Of a stretch of DNA of 64,000 nt, positions 46,309 through 55,261 are shown piece by piece (positions within the stretch are counted from its first letter, which is position 1; each line of letters begins with the position of its first letter). The notes below the pieces were generated by a model. The model was not told the origin of the DNA. It was given only the letters and a program-made list of their open reading frames with translations, and ran no database searches. The stretch spans positions 42,277 to 106,276 of the forward strand of contig JAICWP010000016.1 in NCBI GenBank assembly GCA_025934735.1. The letters are read 5' to 3'. The translations under genes and the position numbers were made by a program. The DNA comes from Terriglobales bacterium. Its GTDB lineage: Bacteria > Acidobacteriota > Terriglobia > Terriglobales > Acidobacteriaceae.

Positions 46309-48177
46309 CTAGTCTTCTGCGCTGATTCCGACGGGCAGTGCGTTCTTGCGCGGCCGCCGGTTGGATTGCAGGATTTTCTTGCGCAGGCGCAGCGACTTGG
46401 GCGTGACCTCCACGAGTTCGTCTTCGGCGATGAACTCAATCGCCTGCTCCAGGTTGAGAGTGCGGAAGGGCACCAGGCGGATGGCTTCGTCGGCGGTGGA
46501 GGCGCGCATGTTGGTCAGCTTCTTCTCGCGCACGCAGTTGACGTCCAGATCATTGTCACGGGAGTTTTCGCCGATCACCATACCTTCGTACACGTCGACC
46601 CCCGGGCCTACAAAAAGCTCGCCGCGTTCCTGCAGGTTCCACAGGGCATAGGCGGTGGTGGTGCCGCCGCGGTCGGCCACCAGCGCGCCGGTCAGCCGGT
46701 GGGGAATTTCCCCTTGCCACTCAGTGTGGCCGTCGAACAGCGAGTTCATGACGATAGTGCCACGCGTGTCGGTGAGCAGTTCGCTTCTCAGGCCGATCAG
46801 CCCGCGGCTGGGCACGCGGAACTCCATGCGCACCCTCCCGTAGCCGTGATTGTGCATCTTCTGCATCTCGGCTTTGCGCATGCCCAGTTTTTCCAGCACC
46901 ACCCCCACGTATTCCTCAGGAATGTCCACGGTGAGCCGCTCCACCGGTTCCATGAGCTTGCCGGCAATCTTGCGGGTGACGATTTCCGGCTTGCCTACGG
47001 CCAGTTCGTAGCTTTCGCGGCGCATCATTTCGAGCAGGATCGAAAGTTGCAGCTCGCCGCGCCCCATGACCTTGAACGAATCCGGGCTCCCGGTCTCCTC
47101 CACCCTAATGGACACGTTCGTGAGCAGTTCCTTGTCTAGGCGCTCGCGCAAGTTGCGCGAGGTGACGTATTGGCCCTCGCGTCCAGCGAAGGGGGAGGTG
47201 TTCACCGTGAACTGCATGGCGATGGTGGGCTCATCAATCACGATGTGGGGCAGTGGCGCCGGCGTTTCCGCGTTGGTGATGGTCTCGCCAATGGTGATGC
47301 CGGTCACCCCGGCCACGGCCACAATGTCGCCCAATTCGGTCTGCTCGATATCTACCCGCTTGAGGCCGCTGAAGGAAAACAGCTTGGTGATCTTCACCTT
47401 CTCCAGCGAGCCGTCCAGCTTGGCGATGCCTACTTCGTCGCCTGTATGCAGGGTGCCGTTGAAGACGCGGGCAATCGCCAGCCGCCCCAGGTAGTCGCTG
47501 TAGTCGAGATTCGCCACCAGGATCTGCAGCGGACCCGAGTCATCGCCTGCGGGCTGCGGGATAGTCCTCACGATGGAGTCGAACAGCGGCTGCAGGTTCT
47601 GGCCTGCCTGCTTTGGATCAACGGTCGCCGTGCCCAGCTTGGCGTTGGTGTAAAGCACGGAGAAGTCGAGCTGGTCCTCCTCCGCATCCAGGTCAATAAA
47701 CAGGTCGTAAATTTCGTTCAAAACTTCCTGGGCGCGGGCGTCAGGACGATCAATCTTGTTGATCACCACAATGGGCGGCAGCTTGGCTTCCAGCGCTTTG
47801 CCCAGCACGTAGCGGGTCTGGGGCAGCGGGCCCTCGCTGGCGTCCACCAGTAGCATCACCCCGTCCACCATCTTCAGGGCGCGCTCCACCTCGCCCCCAA
47901 AGTCGCTGTGCCCGGGGGTATCTACAATGTTGATCTTCACGTCGTGGTAGAACACCGCCGTGTTCTTGGCCAGGATGGTGATGCCGCGCTCGCGCTCCAG
48001 TTCATTGGAGTCCATCACCCTTTCCACCAGCTCCTGGTTGGCGCGGAAGACTCCGCTCTGGCGCAGCATGGCGTCTACCAGCGTGGTTTTGCCATGGTCC
48101 ACGTGGGCGATGATGGCGATATTGCGGGTTCCCTTGCTCAAATCTGGTTCCTTGCTGAAATAAGGTGGTTTCTTCAA
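46309..48177 (-). CDS. typA: translational GTPase BipA/TypA
   Basis: Ribosome-binding GTPase of the EF-G family that assists 50S assembly and stress adaptation. G1 is [10 protein letters not shown]2 is RGITI, G3 is DTPGH and G4 is NKID; domain V contains [20 protein letters not shown], which is specific for BipA. 622 residues, full length. Very long frames on the opposite strand are mirror artefacts of its GC-rich codons. Confidence 0.96.
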   Translation of the reverse strand: MKKPPYFSKEPDLSKGTRNIAIIAHVDHGKTTLVDAMLRQSGVFRANQELVERVMDSNELERERGITILAKNTAVFYHDVKINIVDTPGHSDFGGEVERALKMVDGVMLLVDASEGPLPQTRYVLGKALEAKLPPIVVINKIDRPDARAQEVLNEIYDLFIDLDAEEDQLDFSVLYTNAKLGTATVDPKQAGQNLQPLFDSIVRTIPQPAGDDSGPLQILVANLDYSDYLGRLAIARVFNGTLHTGDEVGIAKLDGSLEKVKITKLFSFSGLKRVDIEQTELGDIVAVAGVTGITIGETITNAETPAPLPHIVIDEPTIAMQFTVNTSPFAGREGQYVTSRNLRERLDKELLTNVSIRVEETGSPDSFKVMGRGELQLSILLEMMRRESYELAVGKPEIVTRKIAGKLMEPVERLTVDIPEEYVGVVLEKLGMRKAEMQKMHNHGYGRVRMEFRVPSRGLIGLRSELLTDTRGTIVMNSLFDGHTEWQGEIPHRLTGALVADRGGTTTAYALWNLQERGELFVGPGVDVYEGMVIGENSRDNDLDVNCVREKKLTNMRASTADEAIRLVPFRTLNLEQAIEFIAEDELVEVTPKSLRLRKKILQSNRRPRKNALPVGISAED

Positions 48178-48470
48178 GTGTACATGGATTGGAAGATGGG
48201 CGGGATTGCGGACAAGTATTCATGAGCCAGTGGTCAGGGCTCGCCGGGAGAGCCACGGCGGCGCGGGCGCCCTCGCCCGCGAATCCTTTCCCACCAAGCC
48301 ATCATGCAGAGGGCTTCAGCCCCGAAGCATCTCTCCTGCAGTGCCACAATATGCCCATTCCCGACTCCCCACGCCTGTTCCCCCGGCCAATCCCTTTGGT
48401 CATCTGTCCTCCGGGCCCCTATCCGGCGAGAATGCCCCTCCAGAGGCTCCAGATTCGATTTGGGGGCACT
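48178..48470. other. intergenic region between bipA and a PilZ gene
   Basis: Divergent spacer of 293 bases. I see no gene or strong promoter; part of it is GC-rich and contains an imperfect repeat-like GGGCTTCAGCCCCGAAG. Confidence 0.5.
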
Positions 48471-48818
48471 ATGCGAAGAGCACGGAAGAAAACCACGGAC
48501 TTCAGCCCCAAGCGCCGCTGGCCACGGCAGAAGGTGGATGTACCCGTCCGCCTGGTGCTGCGCGGCTACAACCGTACCTTTCTGGTGGAAGGCTGCGGCA
48601 ATGACCTGAGCGAAGGCGGCATGCTGGTTTTTGCCGGCCTGCAGTTGCCCGTGGGCAGGGAAGTGGAAGTCGAGATCCAGCTGCCGGAATCACGGGAGCC
48701 GCTGCGCCTGCCCGCTACCATTCGCGATCGCGATCGCTCTTTCTACGGCCTGGAATTCACCGTCTCCAATTCCGAACAGCAGTCCCAGATCGCCCGCCTG
48801 CGGCAATCACTGGCCTGA
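48471..48818 (+). CDS. PilZ domain protein 1
   Basis: A stand-alone PilZ protein of 115 residues, predicted to bind cyclic di-GMP and relay it to motility or envelope systems. The R-x3-R motif lies in KRRWPRQKVDVPVRL and the D-x-S-x-x-G motif in NDLSEGGMLVFAG. The ATG is preceded by GGGGG at four bases; an in-frame ATG 39 bases upstream is possible. A second protein with nearly the same motifs lies at 54.8 kb. Confidence 0.85.
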   Translation: MRRARKKTTDFSPKRRWPRQKVDVPVRLVLRGYNRTFLVEGCGNDLSEGGMLVFAGLQLPVGREVEVEIQLPESREPLRLPATIRDRDRSFYGLEFTVSNSEQQSQIARLRQSLA

Positions 48819-48867
48819 GTCAGGAACCGGGAAACCCTTTCCGCACCTTCGCAATTAATTCCTCTGT

Positions 48868-48928
48868 GATCCTGAGCGCAACAGATTGATTCCCTTGCGA
48901 ACCGGCCTGCGAAGTCGAAGTATCCCGA
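48868..48928. repeat. degenerate intergenic repeat
   Basis: GATCCTGAGCGC and GCGAAGTCGAAGTATCCCGA resemble halves of a dispersed palindromic repeat common between genes in such genomes. Resemblance is from memory and only partial. Confidence 0.25.
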
Positions 48929-49070
48929 GTTGCACGAAGCATAGCAATAGCCCCGGAGAGTTTTATCGCTCTCCTTGAGCCCAGCAAAAACTCTCTTCAG
49001 CAGTTCGATATCGGCCCCCGCGCGTTCCGTTACACATTTCATAGGAGATGTTCCAAGCGCGGCTCGATTA

Positions 49071-49109
49071 CTTAACAAAAGAAAAGCGGCCCCAAACTTC
49101 TGGGGCCGC
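49071..49109 (-). terminator. rho-independent terminator of the TonB receptor gene
   Basis: Read on the minus strand, GCGGCCCCA, a six-base loop and TGGGGCCGC form a perfect 9-bp stem, followed by TTTTCTTTTGTT. It lies 24 bases after the receptor stop codon. Confidence 0.9.
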
Positions 49110-49132
49110 CGTTAAGCCGTCCTGAAGACGGG

Positions 49133-52100
49133 TTAGAAGGTGATTCTGGCCTGCAACTGAATCATTCGGCCGGATGCGGCTGCGCCTACGAACGAGCCGT
49201 AGGGGCTGGCCGGCACGGAAACGGTCGATTGAATGTGCCCAACGCCCGGATCGCCCGTTGACAGGTACGCGTTCGGCAAATAGAAGTTGACATTGTTGAA
49301 GAGATTGTAAAAGTTAGCTCCAACTCTCAGCTTCATCCGCTCGGTCAAGTTGAAGCCCTTGCTGGGTGAAAAGTTGGTGTTGAAGAAGCCCGGTCCGCGG
49401 TACTGGTTGCGCCGTTGAGTCGGGTAAGTTGCCAGCGGTAGCGTGTTATACGTGTCCACGAAAGCGTTGGGATCGAAGCAGGCTTTGTCAGGATTGCTGC
49501 AGCCGTTTGCGGCCCCGTAGGTTGCTCCTGGCCCCAGCGGCTGTCCGGGAATAACTCCCGTCCAGTAGTTAGGGAAGAAGGTGTTATAGTCGAGGACCGA
49601 GTAAGGCAAGCCGGAGCGAGCAAAAATTGTTCCACTGAAGTTCCAGCCTCCCAACAATCCGTTCATAATCTTATTTCCGAACTTGTGCGGAGGTTCCCAC
49701 ACGAAGTTGCCGCTGAAGTTGTGGCGAATGTCATAGTCAGCATTGCCATAGTTGTTGGCCCGCAGGCTGGCGGGATTCAGTTGCCCCCCCAAACTGTCAG
49801 CACCATAGGCGTCAATGCCACCGTTGGAGATCTCATCCAGAGCATGGCCCCAAGTGTAGTTCGCCTGGAAAGAAATTCCATGGGAGAAGCGGCGTTGTAG
49901 CGTTGCCGTCAAGTTGTTGGAGTTGGCAACCGCAGTCGTACTGTATTGGGTGATGCCTGCGAAATTTGGATACGGTATGGTGGACGGGAAACCGGCACCC
50001 TGCCCATATGGGTCCCAGGCGTTGAAAGAGTTAGCGATGGGAATGTGGATACCGTGCATTCCTGCGTATCCCAGGGTGAAGGACATATCAGCGCCCAACG
50101 CGCGCTGCACCTGCAAGCTCCACTCCTGATATCGGGGCGTGTGCATGGCGGTGGCAAAGTTCATGAAGGACGGGGGCCTGAACAGTCCACCAGTCGACGC
50201 CAACAAGCTGTTATAGCTGGCTCCGTTGGCAAATCCGCTCGCTATAGCATTGGCTGAAACAGTGGCAATATACGCCGAGCCGGCGGCCGTCGGGTCGGCC
50301 CACAGGCCGGCCGTGTCGGTGCTGTAAACGTTCGAGTTAACGATATTGGGGAAGTTGGTGAAATCGTCATACATCACACCAGCTGCAAGAGAATTGTAGA
50401 AAATACCAAACCCGCCACTGATGACCGTCTTTTCATTACCCAGAGGAGACCAGACGAAGCCGAAGCGCGGACCTAGGTTAAGCGCATCGGTCTTCCGATA
50501 AATCTGGTGCCGTCCAGCCTCGATCATCTGGTTGTAAGGAACATCGGGACCGATGTTCAGTTGCTGGATTGGGCTAGCAAAAAGCGAGAAGCAGTCAGCC
50601 TGACAGACGGGGTTGGAGTTATGCTCCGCGCGCAGCGCGAACGTCAGCTTCAGATTGTTCTTGACCTTCCATTCATCTTGCGCGTACATGCCCAAATTGT
50701 AGGTTGCTACAGGGAAAGACTCGCGGGTGGGGAAACGCTTGACGAAACGGTAGGCCACGCCGTCAGCAAAGTCAGAGAGGGATGTAAAGTAAACGCGTGG
50801 ATGGGTGTACATCCCGCTAGCGGTGTAATCCGACATATTGTAACGCGCGAAATTGCCCCCGAACTTCAGGGTATGGTTGCCTCGCACGACCGAGAGATCG
50901 TCAACCACTTGGTACTGAGCGACGTTGCGGCCCTGGGGAAAACCGTAGGTGTCGAAGATAGAACCGGGCAGGTAGGTGGGATTGGCAATCTGGGTAAAAA
51001 TCTCACTTTGCCAAAAGATAGTATAGGGGAACAGCGCGTTCACCTTTGCCTGATCCTGCTTGAAAATCGCGGAGTAATAGGTGCCTGCCGCGATGAGCTG
51101 GTTAGTCATATTGTTGCTGAAAATATGCGTCCACTGCGTTTGCCCGTCATAGGAGGGCTGCACACTGGAGGCGTTGAATGCCGACTGGACCGGGTCGGTG
51201 TAAGTGGGCTGCACCCCGTTATCTCGGCGGAACCGGAAGAACACTTTGTCATTGTCGCTGAAGTTGTGGTCCAACCGTCCGCTGATGATCCACTCGTGGG
51301 ACATGGCGTTAGGAGTGGCGGAGAAGTTCAGCGCGCAGGCTGAGTTGTCCGTGAATCCGAAGCGGCCTACCAGATCGCCACAACTGCCTGCAACCGGAGT
51401 AGCATTCTGCGCTCCCGGAGTGTTTGGCTTGCCCCAAAGGTCGAATAGCTTTTGATATAGCGGCAACGAATTCGGTTGAGTGGTGGCGACGTTGGCCAGC
51501 ACGGCGCTGGTCAACTGTGGCGTGGGAATATAGGTATTTTGCACGGTGGGCAGCACGTACCGGATGCCCTCGGTATTCACGTAGAAAAAGGTTTTATCCT
51601 TCTGGATCGGGCCGCCAAAATCCGCTCCCCATTGGTTGTTGTTGGCGAAGGGACGCGAACTGCCCTGATTATTGGCAAACCAGTCGTTGGCATTCATGAT
51701 GCGCCCGTTCCACAGGTACTTGGCGCTCCCATGGAAGCCGTTCGTGCCTGCCTTCGTGATGTAGTTTACCTGGGCGCCCGCTAGTTGTCCGTACTGGCCG
51801 CCGTAGGCGTTGGTCACAATCGTAGCTTCCTGGATTTCGTTTAGACCCAGAGTGAGGTTGGTTGCGCCCGTGTTGTTGATGTTGAAGTACGGGTCCATGT
51901 TGTTTTCGCCGTTTACCGTGAACAAATTCGACGTAGCCGGCATGCCATTGGCGGTGAAGTTGCCGTACCCGGACGACGTATTCATGGTCACCCCGGGCGC
52001 CAACTGGGCGATGTTCGAGAGATCACCACCTGGATTGGGCAGGTCGGCAACGGCGCGTTGATCGAAGGCGGTCGAAATGGCTGCGCTTTCCACATTCACC

Positions 52101-52480
52101 ACCGGCAGCGTGCCTGTGACCTCCACGATTTCCGTAGCTTTGCCGACTTGGAGAGCAAAGTTGGCGCTGGCAACCTGTCCGATTGCAACCGTTACTTGAC
52201 GCTCCGCCCCCTGGAACCCTTCCTGCGTCACTTTTACGCTGTAGCGGCCCGGCCGCAGCAGGGAGAAGCGATACAAGCCTGTATCGCTCGTGGCGGTGGT
52301 TTGGGCTGCGCCTGTATCTAGGCTCTTGAGGTTGACGATGGCATCCTTGATTACCGCCCCGCTAGGATCCGACACCGTACCGGAGATGTCACCCGAGGTC
52401 AGCGATTGTGCCATCCCCAGCGGCGTAAGCAGTAGGATGAAGATAGAAAATAGCCCCAAAGCAGATAAGAACTTTCTCAT
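49133..52480 (-). CDS. TonB-dependent receptor with carboxypeptidase-regulatory-like domain (Oar-like)
   Basis: Outer-membrane receptor of 1115 residues. It begins with a signal peptide (MRKFLSALGLFSIFILLLTP), then a CarboxypepD_reg-like beta domain (ISGTVSDPSGAVIKDAIVNL), a plug region (VPVNVESA-like stretch, NGMPATSNLFTVNGENNMDP, GGQYGQLAGAQVNYITKAGT), and a barrel ending in IQLQARITF with the terminal Phe. This plan is abundant in acidobacteria and fits uptake of oligosaccharides or peptides. The start has GGAGG six bases ahead; a frame open 25 codons further has no signal. A CRP/FNR-type operator lies about 120 bases upstream and a strong terminator follows, so it is a single-gene unit. 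Confidence 0.93.
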   Translation of the reverse strand: MRKFLSALGLFSIFILLLTPLGMAQSLTSGDISGTVSDPSGAVIKDAIVNLKSLDTGAAQTTATSDTGLYRFSLLRPGRYSVKVTQEGFQGAERQVTVAIGQVASANFALQVGKATEIVEVTGTLPVVNVESAAISTAFDQRAVADLPNPGGDLSNIAQLAPGVTMNTSSGYGNFTANGMPATSNLFTVNGENNMDPYFNINNTGATNLTLGLNEIQEATIVTNAYGGQYGQLAGAQVNYITKAGTNGFHGSAKYLWNGRIMNANDWFANNQGSSRPFANNNQWGADFGGPIQKDKTFFYVNTEGIRYVLPTVQNTYIPTPQLTSAVLANVATTQPNSLPLYQKLFDLWGKPNTPGAQNATPVAGSCGDLVGRFGFTDNSACALNFSATPNAMSHEWIISGRLDHNFSDNDKVFFRFRRDNGVQPTYTDPVQSAFNASSVQPSYDGQTQWTHIFSNNMTNQLIAAGTYYSAIFKQDQAKVNALFPYTIFWQSEIFTQIANPTYLPGSIFDTYGFPQGRNVAQYQVVDDLSVVRGNHTLKFGGNFARYNMSDYTASGMYTHPRVYFTSLSDFADGVAYRFVKRFPTRESFPVATYNLGMYAQDEWKVKNNLKLTFALRAEHNSNPVCQADCFSLFASPIQQLNIGPDVPYNQMIEAGRHQIYRKTDALNLGPRFGFVWSPLGNEKTVISGGFGIFYNSLAAGVMYDDFTNFPNIVNSNVYSTDTAGLWADPTAAGSAYIATVSANAIASGFANGASYNSLLASTGGLFRPPSFMNFATAMHTPRYQEWSLQVQRALGADMSFTLGYAGMHGIHIPIANSFNAWDPYGQGAGFPSTIPYPNFAGITQYSTTAVANSNNLTATLQRRFSHGISFQANYTWGHALDEISNGGIDAYGADSLGGQLNPASLRANNYGNADYDIRHNFSGNFVWEPPHKFGNKIMNGLLGGWNFSGTIFARSGLPYSVLDYNTFFPNYWTGVIPGQPLGPGATYGAANGCSNPDKACFDPNAFVDTYNTLPLATYPTQRRNQYRGPGFFNTNFSPSKGFNLTERMKLRVGANFYNLFNNVNFYLPNAYLSTGDPGVGHIQSTVSVPASPYGSFVGAAASGRMIQLQARITF

Positions 52481-52571
52481 GAAAAGCCTCCAGTAGTACG
52501 GGCGTCGTCGCGAAGGCGACACAGTTCCTGGGCGCACGAATTCGCATTTCGACACTTTGCGAATTGGTCCA

Positions 52572-52614
52572 TATATAGTTCCGAATGGGGAAGCCAGCGG
52601 TGATTCAGGTCACC
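52572..52614 (-). promoter_or_regulatory. TonB receptor promoter with CRP/FNR-type operator
   Basis: GGTGATTCAGGTCACC (52599-52614) is a GTGA-N6-TCAC palindrome differing from the proximal adh site in only two of the central 14 bases. On the minus strand a TATATA box (52572-52577) starts 29.5 bases from its centre, the same spacing as at adh. No good -35 box is visible, as expected for an activator-dependent promoter. Confidence 0.6.
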
Positions 52615-52789
52615 TCTTGCGGTGACAGCTCAGGAGGGATTGGCAGTGACAGTCCAGCCCCGAGCCGCATTTTTAGCGGCTGGAACCGATAGCTGGTGCG
52701 GGAATGGCGCCTCCGCACGCGGAACCACAGATTTCCTGTGGAAGATAAAAGTCAGGGTTGGCGGGCCGGAGCGCGGCAATACTGGACGG

Positions 52790-53836
52790 CTAGGGGAGCA
52801 AAGCTGCCGAGTTTGCTCCTTCGGGCAAATGTGTAGCGGAGCGGTGCTGGGCTGCCCAGGTTTGGGCGCTGTGACGCGCTGCCGCCAGCTTTTCCATGGG
52901 CAGCTGTAGCTTGCTGAGCACGTGTTTGCCAGCATTGCCGGCCAGCAGGAGCCACATGTATGCCCTGGCCGGATCCCGTGGTACTCCCAATCCGTGCAGG
53001 TACATCACTCCCAGGTTGGCCTGGGCAGCTGGGAAGTCCTGCTCGGCGGCTCGCTGGAACCACTTAATCGCTTCGGCGTCGCTAACCGGCACTCCCTTGC
53101 CTTCACGGTAGAGATAACCAAGGTTGTTTTCTGCTTCGGGCGTGCCGCGTTCGGCGGCAAGCGCGTACCATTTGGCGGCTTCGCCGTTATTAGCCGGCAC
53201 CCCGCAGCCGCTTTCGTACAGGGCGCCCAAGTTGAATTCAGCTTGCGCCAGGCCCTTTTTCGCGGCTTTGCGGAACCACGCCACTGCCTGCTTGCAATCC
53301 TGCGGCACACCTGTTCCTTCGCGGAACAGGATGCCTAAGTTATTCTGCGCCACCGCATATCCGCGTTCAGCGGCTTTCCGATACCAGCGCAGCGCTTCCG
53401 CCTCGTCCTGGCGCACGCCCATACCTTGCGAGTAAAGCAGTCCAAGGTTGAACTCTGCAGGCGCGAATTTCTGTACCGCAGAGCGTAGGAACCAATTGCT
53501 GGCTTGCTGGTAATCCGTGGGCACGCCCAGACCCCGCACATAGAGCGAAGCCAGGTTGTTTTGCGCTTCCGCCTGGCCGCGGTTGGCTGCTTGCAGATAC
53601 CAGTGCGCCGCCTCGCTGTAGTCCTGTGGGGCTCCGTTTCCGGTTTCGTAAGCCCGGCCCAGCAGAAACTGGGCGCCAGCATCCCCCGCTGTTGCATTTC
53701 GCAACAGTTTGGAGATGTTCTGACCTGCGACCGGAACGTGAGAGGCGACATCGGCCGGCGGTTGTTCAGCCAAACACAAGCTGAAAGCAAGCGCCAATAG
53801 GGCAGCTAGGGCGAGGAGCCAGGAGCGCACGTGCAT
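52790..53836 (-). CDS. secreted Sel1-repeat protein
   Basis: A signal peptide (MHVRSWLLALAALLALAFSL) is followed by seven Sel1-like repeats of 36 residues, each near the pattern A-x2-LG-x-LY-x2-G-x-GV-x2-D-x2-A-x2-W (for example NLGLLYSQGMGVRQDEAEAL and NLGILFREGTGVPQDCKQAV). Such solenoids bind partner proteins in the periplasm. 348 residues. It lies on the same strand as the TonB receptor but 309 bases upstream, with its own leader. Partner unknown. Confidence 0.9.
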   Translation of the reverse strand: MHVRSWLLALAALLALAFSLCLAEQPPADVASHVPVAGQNISKLLRNATAGDAGAQFLLGRAYETGNGAPQDYSEAAHWYLQAANRGQAEAQNNLASLYVRGLGVPTDYQQASNWFLRSAVQKFAPAEFNLGLLYSQGMGVRQDEAEALRWYRKAAERGYAVAQNNLGILFREGTGVPQDCKQAVAWFRKAAKKGLAQAEFNLGALYESGCGVPANNGEAAKWYALAAERGTPEAENNLGYLYREGKGVPVSDAEAIKWFQRAAEQDFPAAQANLGVMYLHGLGVPRDPARAYMWLLLAGNAGKHVLSKLQLPMEKLAAARHSAQTWAAQHRSATHLPEGANSAALLP

Positions 53837-54078
53837 GCAGCGACCCTTTAGAGCAAAATTTTATGGGTAAATCGAGAAGCCAAACTTCGGCTGGTGAAAC
53901 CCCACGAAAACTTGGGATGCAACTTAGCCGTGCTCGGCAGTCCTGTCAAGCAGGAAAGTTGCGCTGTCGCATATTGTCGTTACCCACCATCGGCCGCGCG
54001 CGATTCCGACCTGTAAGCTGGCGCATCGAGCCCTGGGCCGGCCCAGAATGGGAATCCCGACAAGCGGGCCACGGGTAT
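53837..54078. other. intergenic region between Sel1 gene and tRNA promoter
   Basis: No gene seen. The minus-strand end carries an AT-rich stretch (CATAAAATTTTG) that could be the -10 region of the Sel1 gene. Confidence 0.4.
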
Positions 54079-54107
54079 TTGACTACCGCTAGAGCGTGGG
54101 CGACAAT
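54079..54107 (+). promoter_or_regulatory. sigma70 promoter of tRNA-Ala
   Basis: TTGACT, a 17-base spacer and GACAAT lie about 50 bases ahead of the tRNA, giving a short leader. Confidence 0.6.
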
Positions 54108-54155
54108 TGAGTTGGCGGGCAGGCTGCCTGCCATTCTGCCAACCTTCCTCAAAGT

Positions 54156-54231
54156 GGGCCTGTGGCGCAGCTGGGAGCGCGCTTCCATGGCATGGAAGAG
54201 GTCGTCGGTTCGATCCCGACCAGGTCCACCA
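54156..54231 (+). tRNA. tRNA-Ala (anticodon GGC)
   Basis: All four arms fold: acceptor GGGCCTG/CAGGTCC with the G3-U70 pair that marks alanine tRNAs, a GCGC D-stem, anticodon stem CTTCC/GGAAG with loop ATGGCAT (anticodon GGC), and a GTCGG/CCGAC T-stem with loop TTCGATC. Discriminator A and an encoded CCA end follow. Total 76 bases. Confidence 0.95.
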
Positions 54232-54272
54232 GCTTCTCAAATCGCAGCATTGCGCACGACCCGGGGAGCCGG

Positions 54273-54306
54273 GAGGTCGTCGGTTCGATCCCGACCAGGT
54301 CCACCA
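54273..54306 (+). repeat. 34-base duplicate of the tRNA-Ala 3' end
   Basis: These 34 bases are identical to the tRNA 3' end (54198-54231), T-arm and CCA included, and lie 75 bases downstream. The 41 bases between them keep a CGCAGC...GCGC fragment that resembles a D-arm. This is either a decayed second tRNA-Ala or an attachment-site duplication left by an integrated element. Confidence 0.85.
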
Positions 54307-54586
54307 TCTTCCCTTTGCGATCTATCCCTTTAATCAAGACATCCCCTGCGGCTGTCGCCTCCCTTGGCGACGTAATCGCCGACTTCGCGCGCCTCCGCTG
54401 GATAAATTTGGCAATTCTCGAACAAGTTACCCAGGCGGCATCGCTCTAGCCCTAGAAATCCACAGCCAACCGCCCCGGTACCAAGGGCATTACTTCCCCT
54501 CGGGAGCCAAGTTCACGAAAATCAAGAGCACACTGTCGCTGCAACAGCGAGGTCCAGGCGCGTAACGGGGGAGGAGCACACCGAGT

Positions 54587-54781
54587 ATGGCGAAAGAAGT
54601 GATTCTTTACTTCGAAGATCCGAGCGATGCGCTGCGCTTTACCTTGGCGGCGGGCTCGGTTATGGCGGGGGATCGTCTGGCTGACGGCATGACCCGCGAA
54701 ATGCGGCGAGCCACCCGCATCACGCTGGGCAATCCGGAGGAAGCGGAAACTGCGCAGTTGAATGCAAACCGCGCTTCCTGA
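54587..54781 (+). CDS. small hypothetical protein
   Basis: A 64-residue acidic protein beginning MAKEVILYFEDPSDALRF, preceded by GGGGGAGGAG about ten bases before the ATG. No family recognised. It ends 21 bases before the stop of the convergent PilZ gene. The regular beta-alpha start and good ribosome site favour a real gene. Confidence 0.6.
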   Translation: MAKEVILYFEDPSDALRFTLAAGSVMAGDRLADGMTREMRRATRITLGNPEEAETAQLNANRAS

Positions 54782-54802
54782 ATAGTCCGCTGCTAGCCGG
54801 CA

Positions 54803-55171
54803 TCAAGCGCCCAAGCCGTTGACGCTGTTGAGGGCAGCATGCAATCGCTCCCTCTCCTCCATTTGCTCGTCGTCCACCGTAAAAAACTCCACCCCGTAGC
54901 TGTAGCCGTTGCGGTTCCTGACGATCCCCTGCACTCGAATGGGGAGGCCATAGGGCGGAGTGAATTCGACTTCGATCTTATCCCCCGCATGCAGTTCCAC
55001 GCCCGCAAAAACAGCCATTCCGCCTTCGCTGATCTCTTTGCCGCGACCGCTGATCAACCGGCTCTTTTCTTCGCTGTGAACGATTACGCGGATAGGCACA
55101 TCCAGCTTGTGGCGGGTCCAGCGCCGCGCCATTGGAGGAATTCGGTTTTCCCCTACCACTGTGCTCGACAT
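54803..55171 (-). CDS. PilZ domain protein 2
   Basis: Stand-alone PilZ protein of 122 residues. The R-x3-R motif lies in ARRWTRHKLDVPIRV, and the second motif reads KEISEGGMAVFAG, with Glu where Asp/Asn is usual. It is similar to PilZ protein 1 at 48.5 kb and is probably a cyclic di-GMP receptor. The ATG follows GAGG at seven bases. Confidence 0.83.
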   Translation of the reverse strand: MSSTVVGENRIPPMARRWTRHKLDVPIRVIVHSEEKSRLISGRGKEISEGGMAVFAGVELHAGDKIEVEFTPPYGLPIRVQGIVRNRNGYSYGVEFFTVDDEQMEERERLHAALNSVNGLGA

Positions 55172-55261
55172 GAAACAGCCTCGCGGACATGGTAGTGGCG
55201 CGGGTGGAGCAGCTCAAATTACGATTGGACGTTCCGCATGCCGCAGGCACTCTGCTACTGC

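Noticed and set aside
46366..47853. Long plus-strand frames opposite bipA
   Set aside because: Low-complexity mirror of the BipA coding strand.
48743..49078. 111-codon minus-strand frame after PilZ gene 1
   Set aside because: Composition comes from an intergenic repeat and antisense of the PilZ gene; no start signal.
54149..54337. Minus-strand frame containing VGIEPTTS twice
   Set aside because: It is the antisense of tRNA-Ala and its 3' duplicate; such frames are a well-known false gene.
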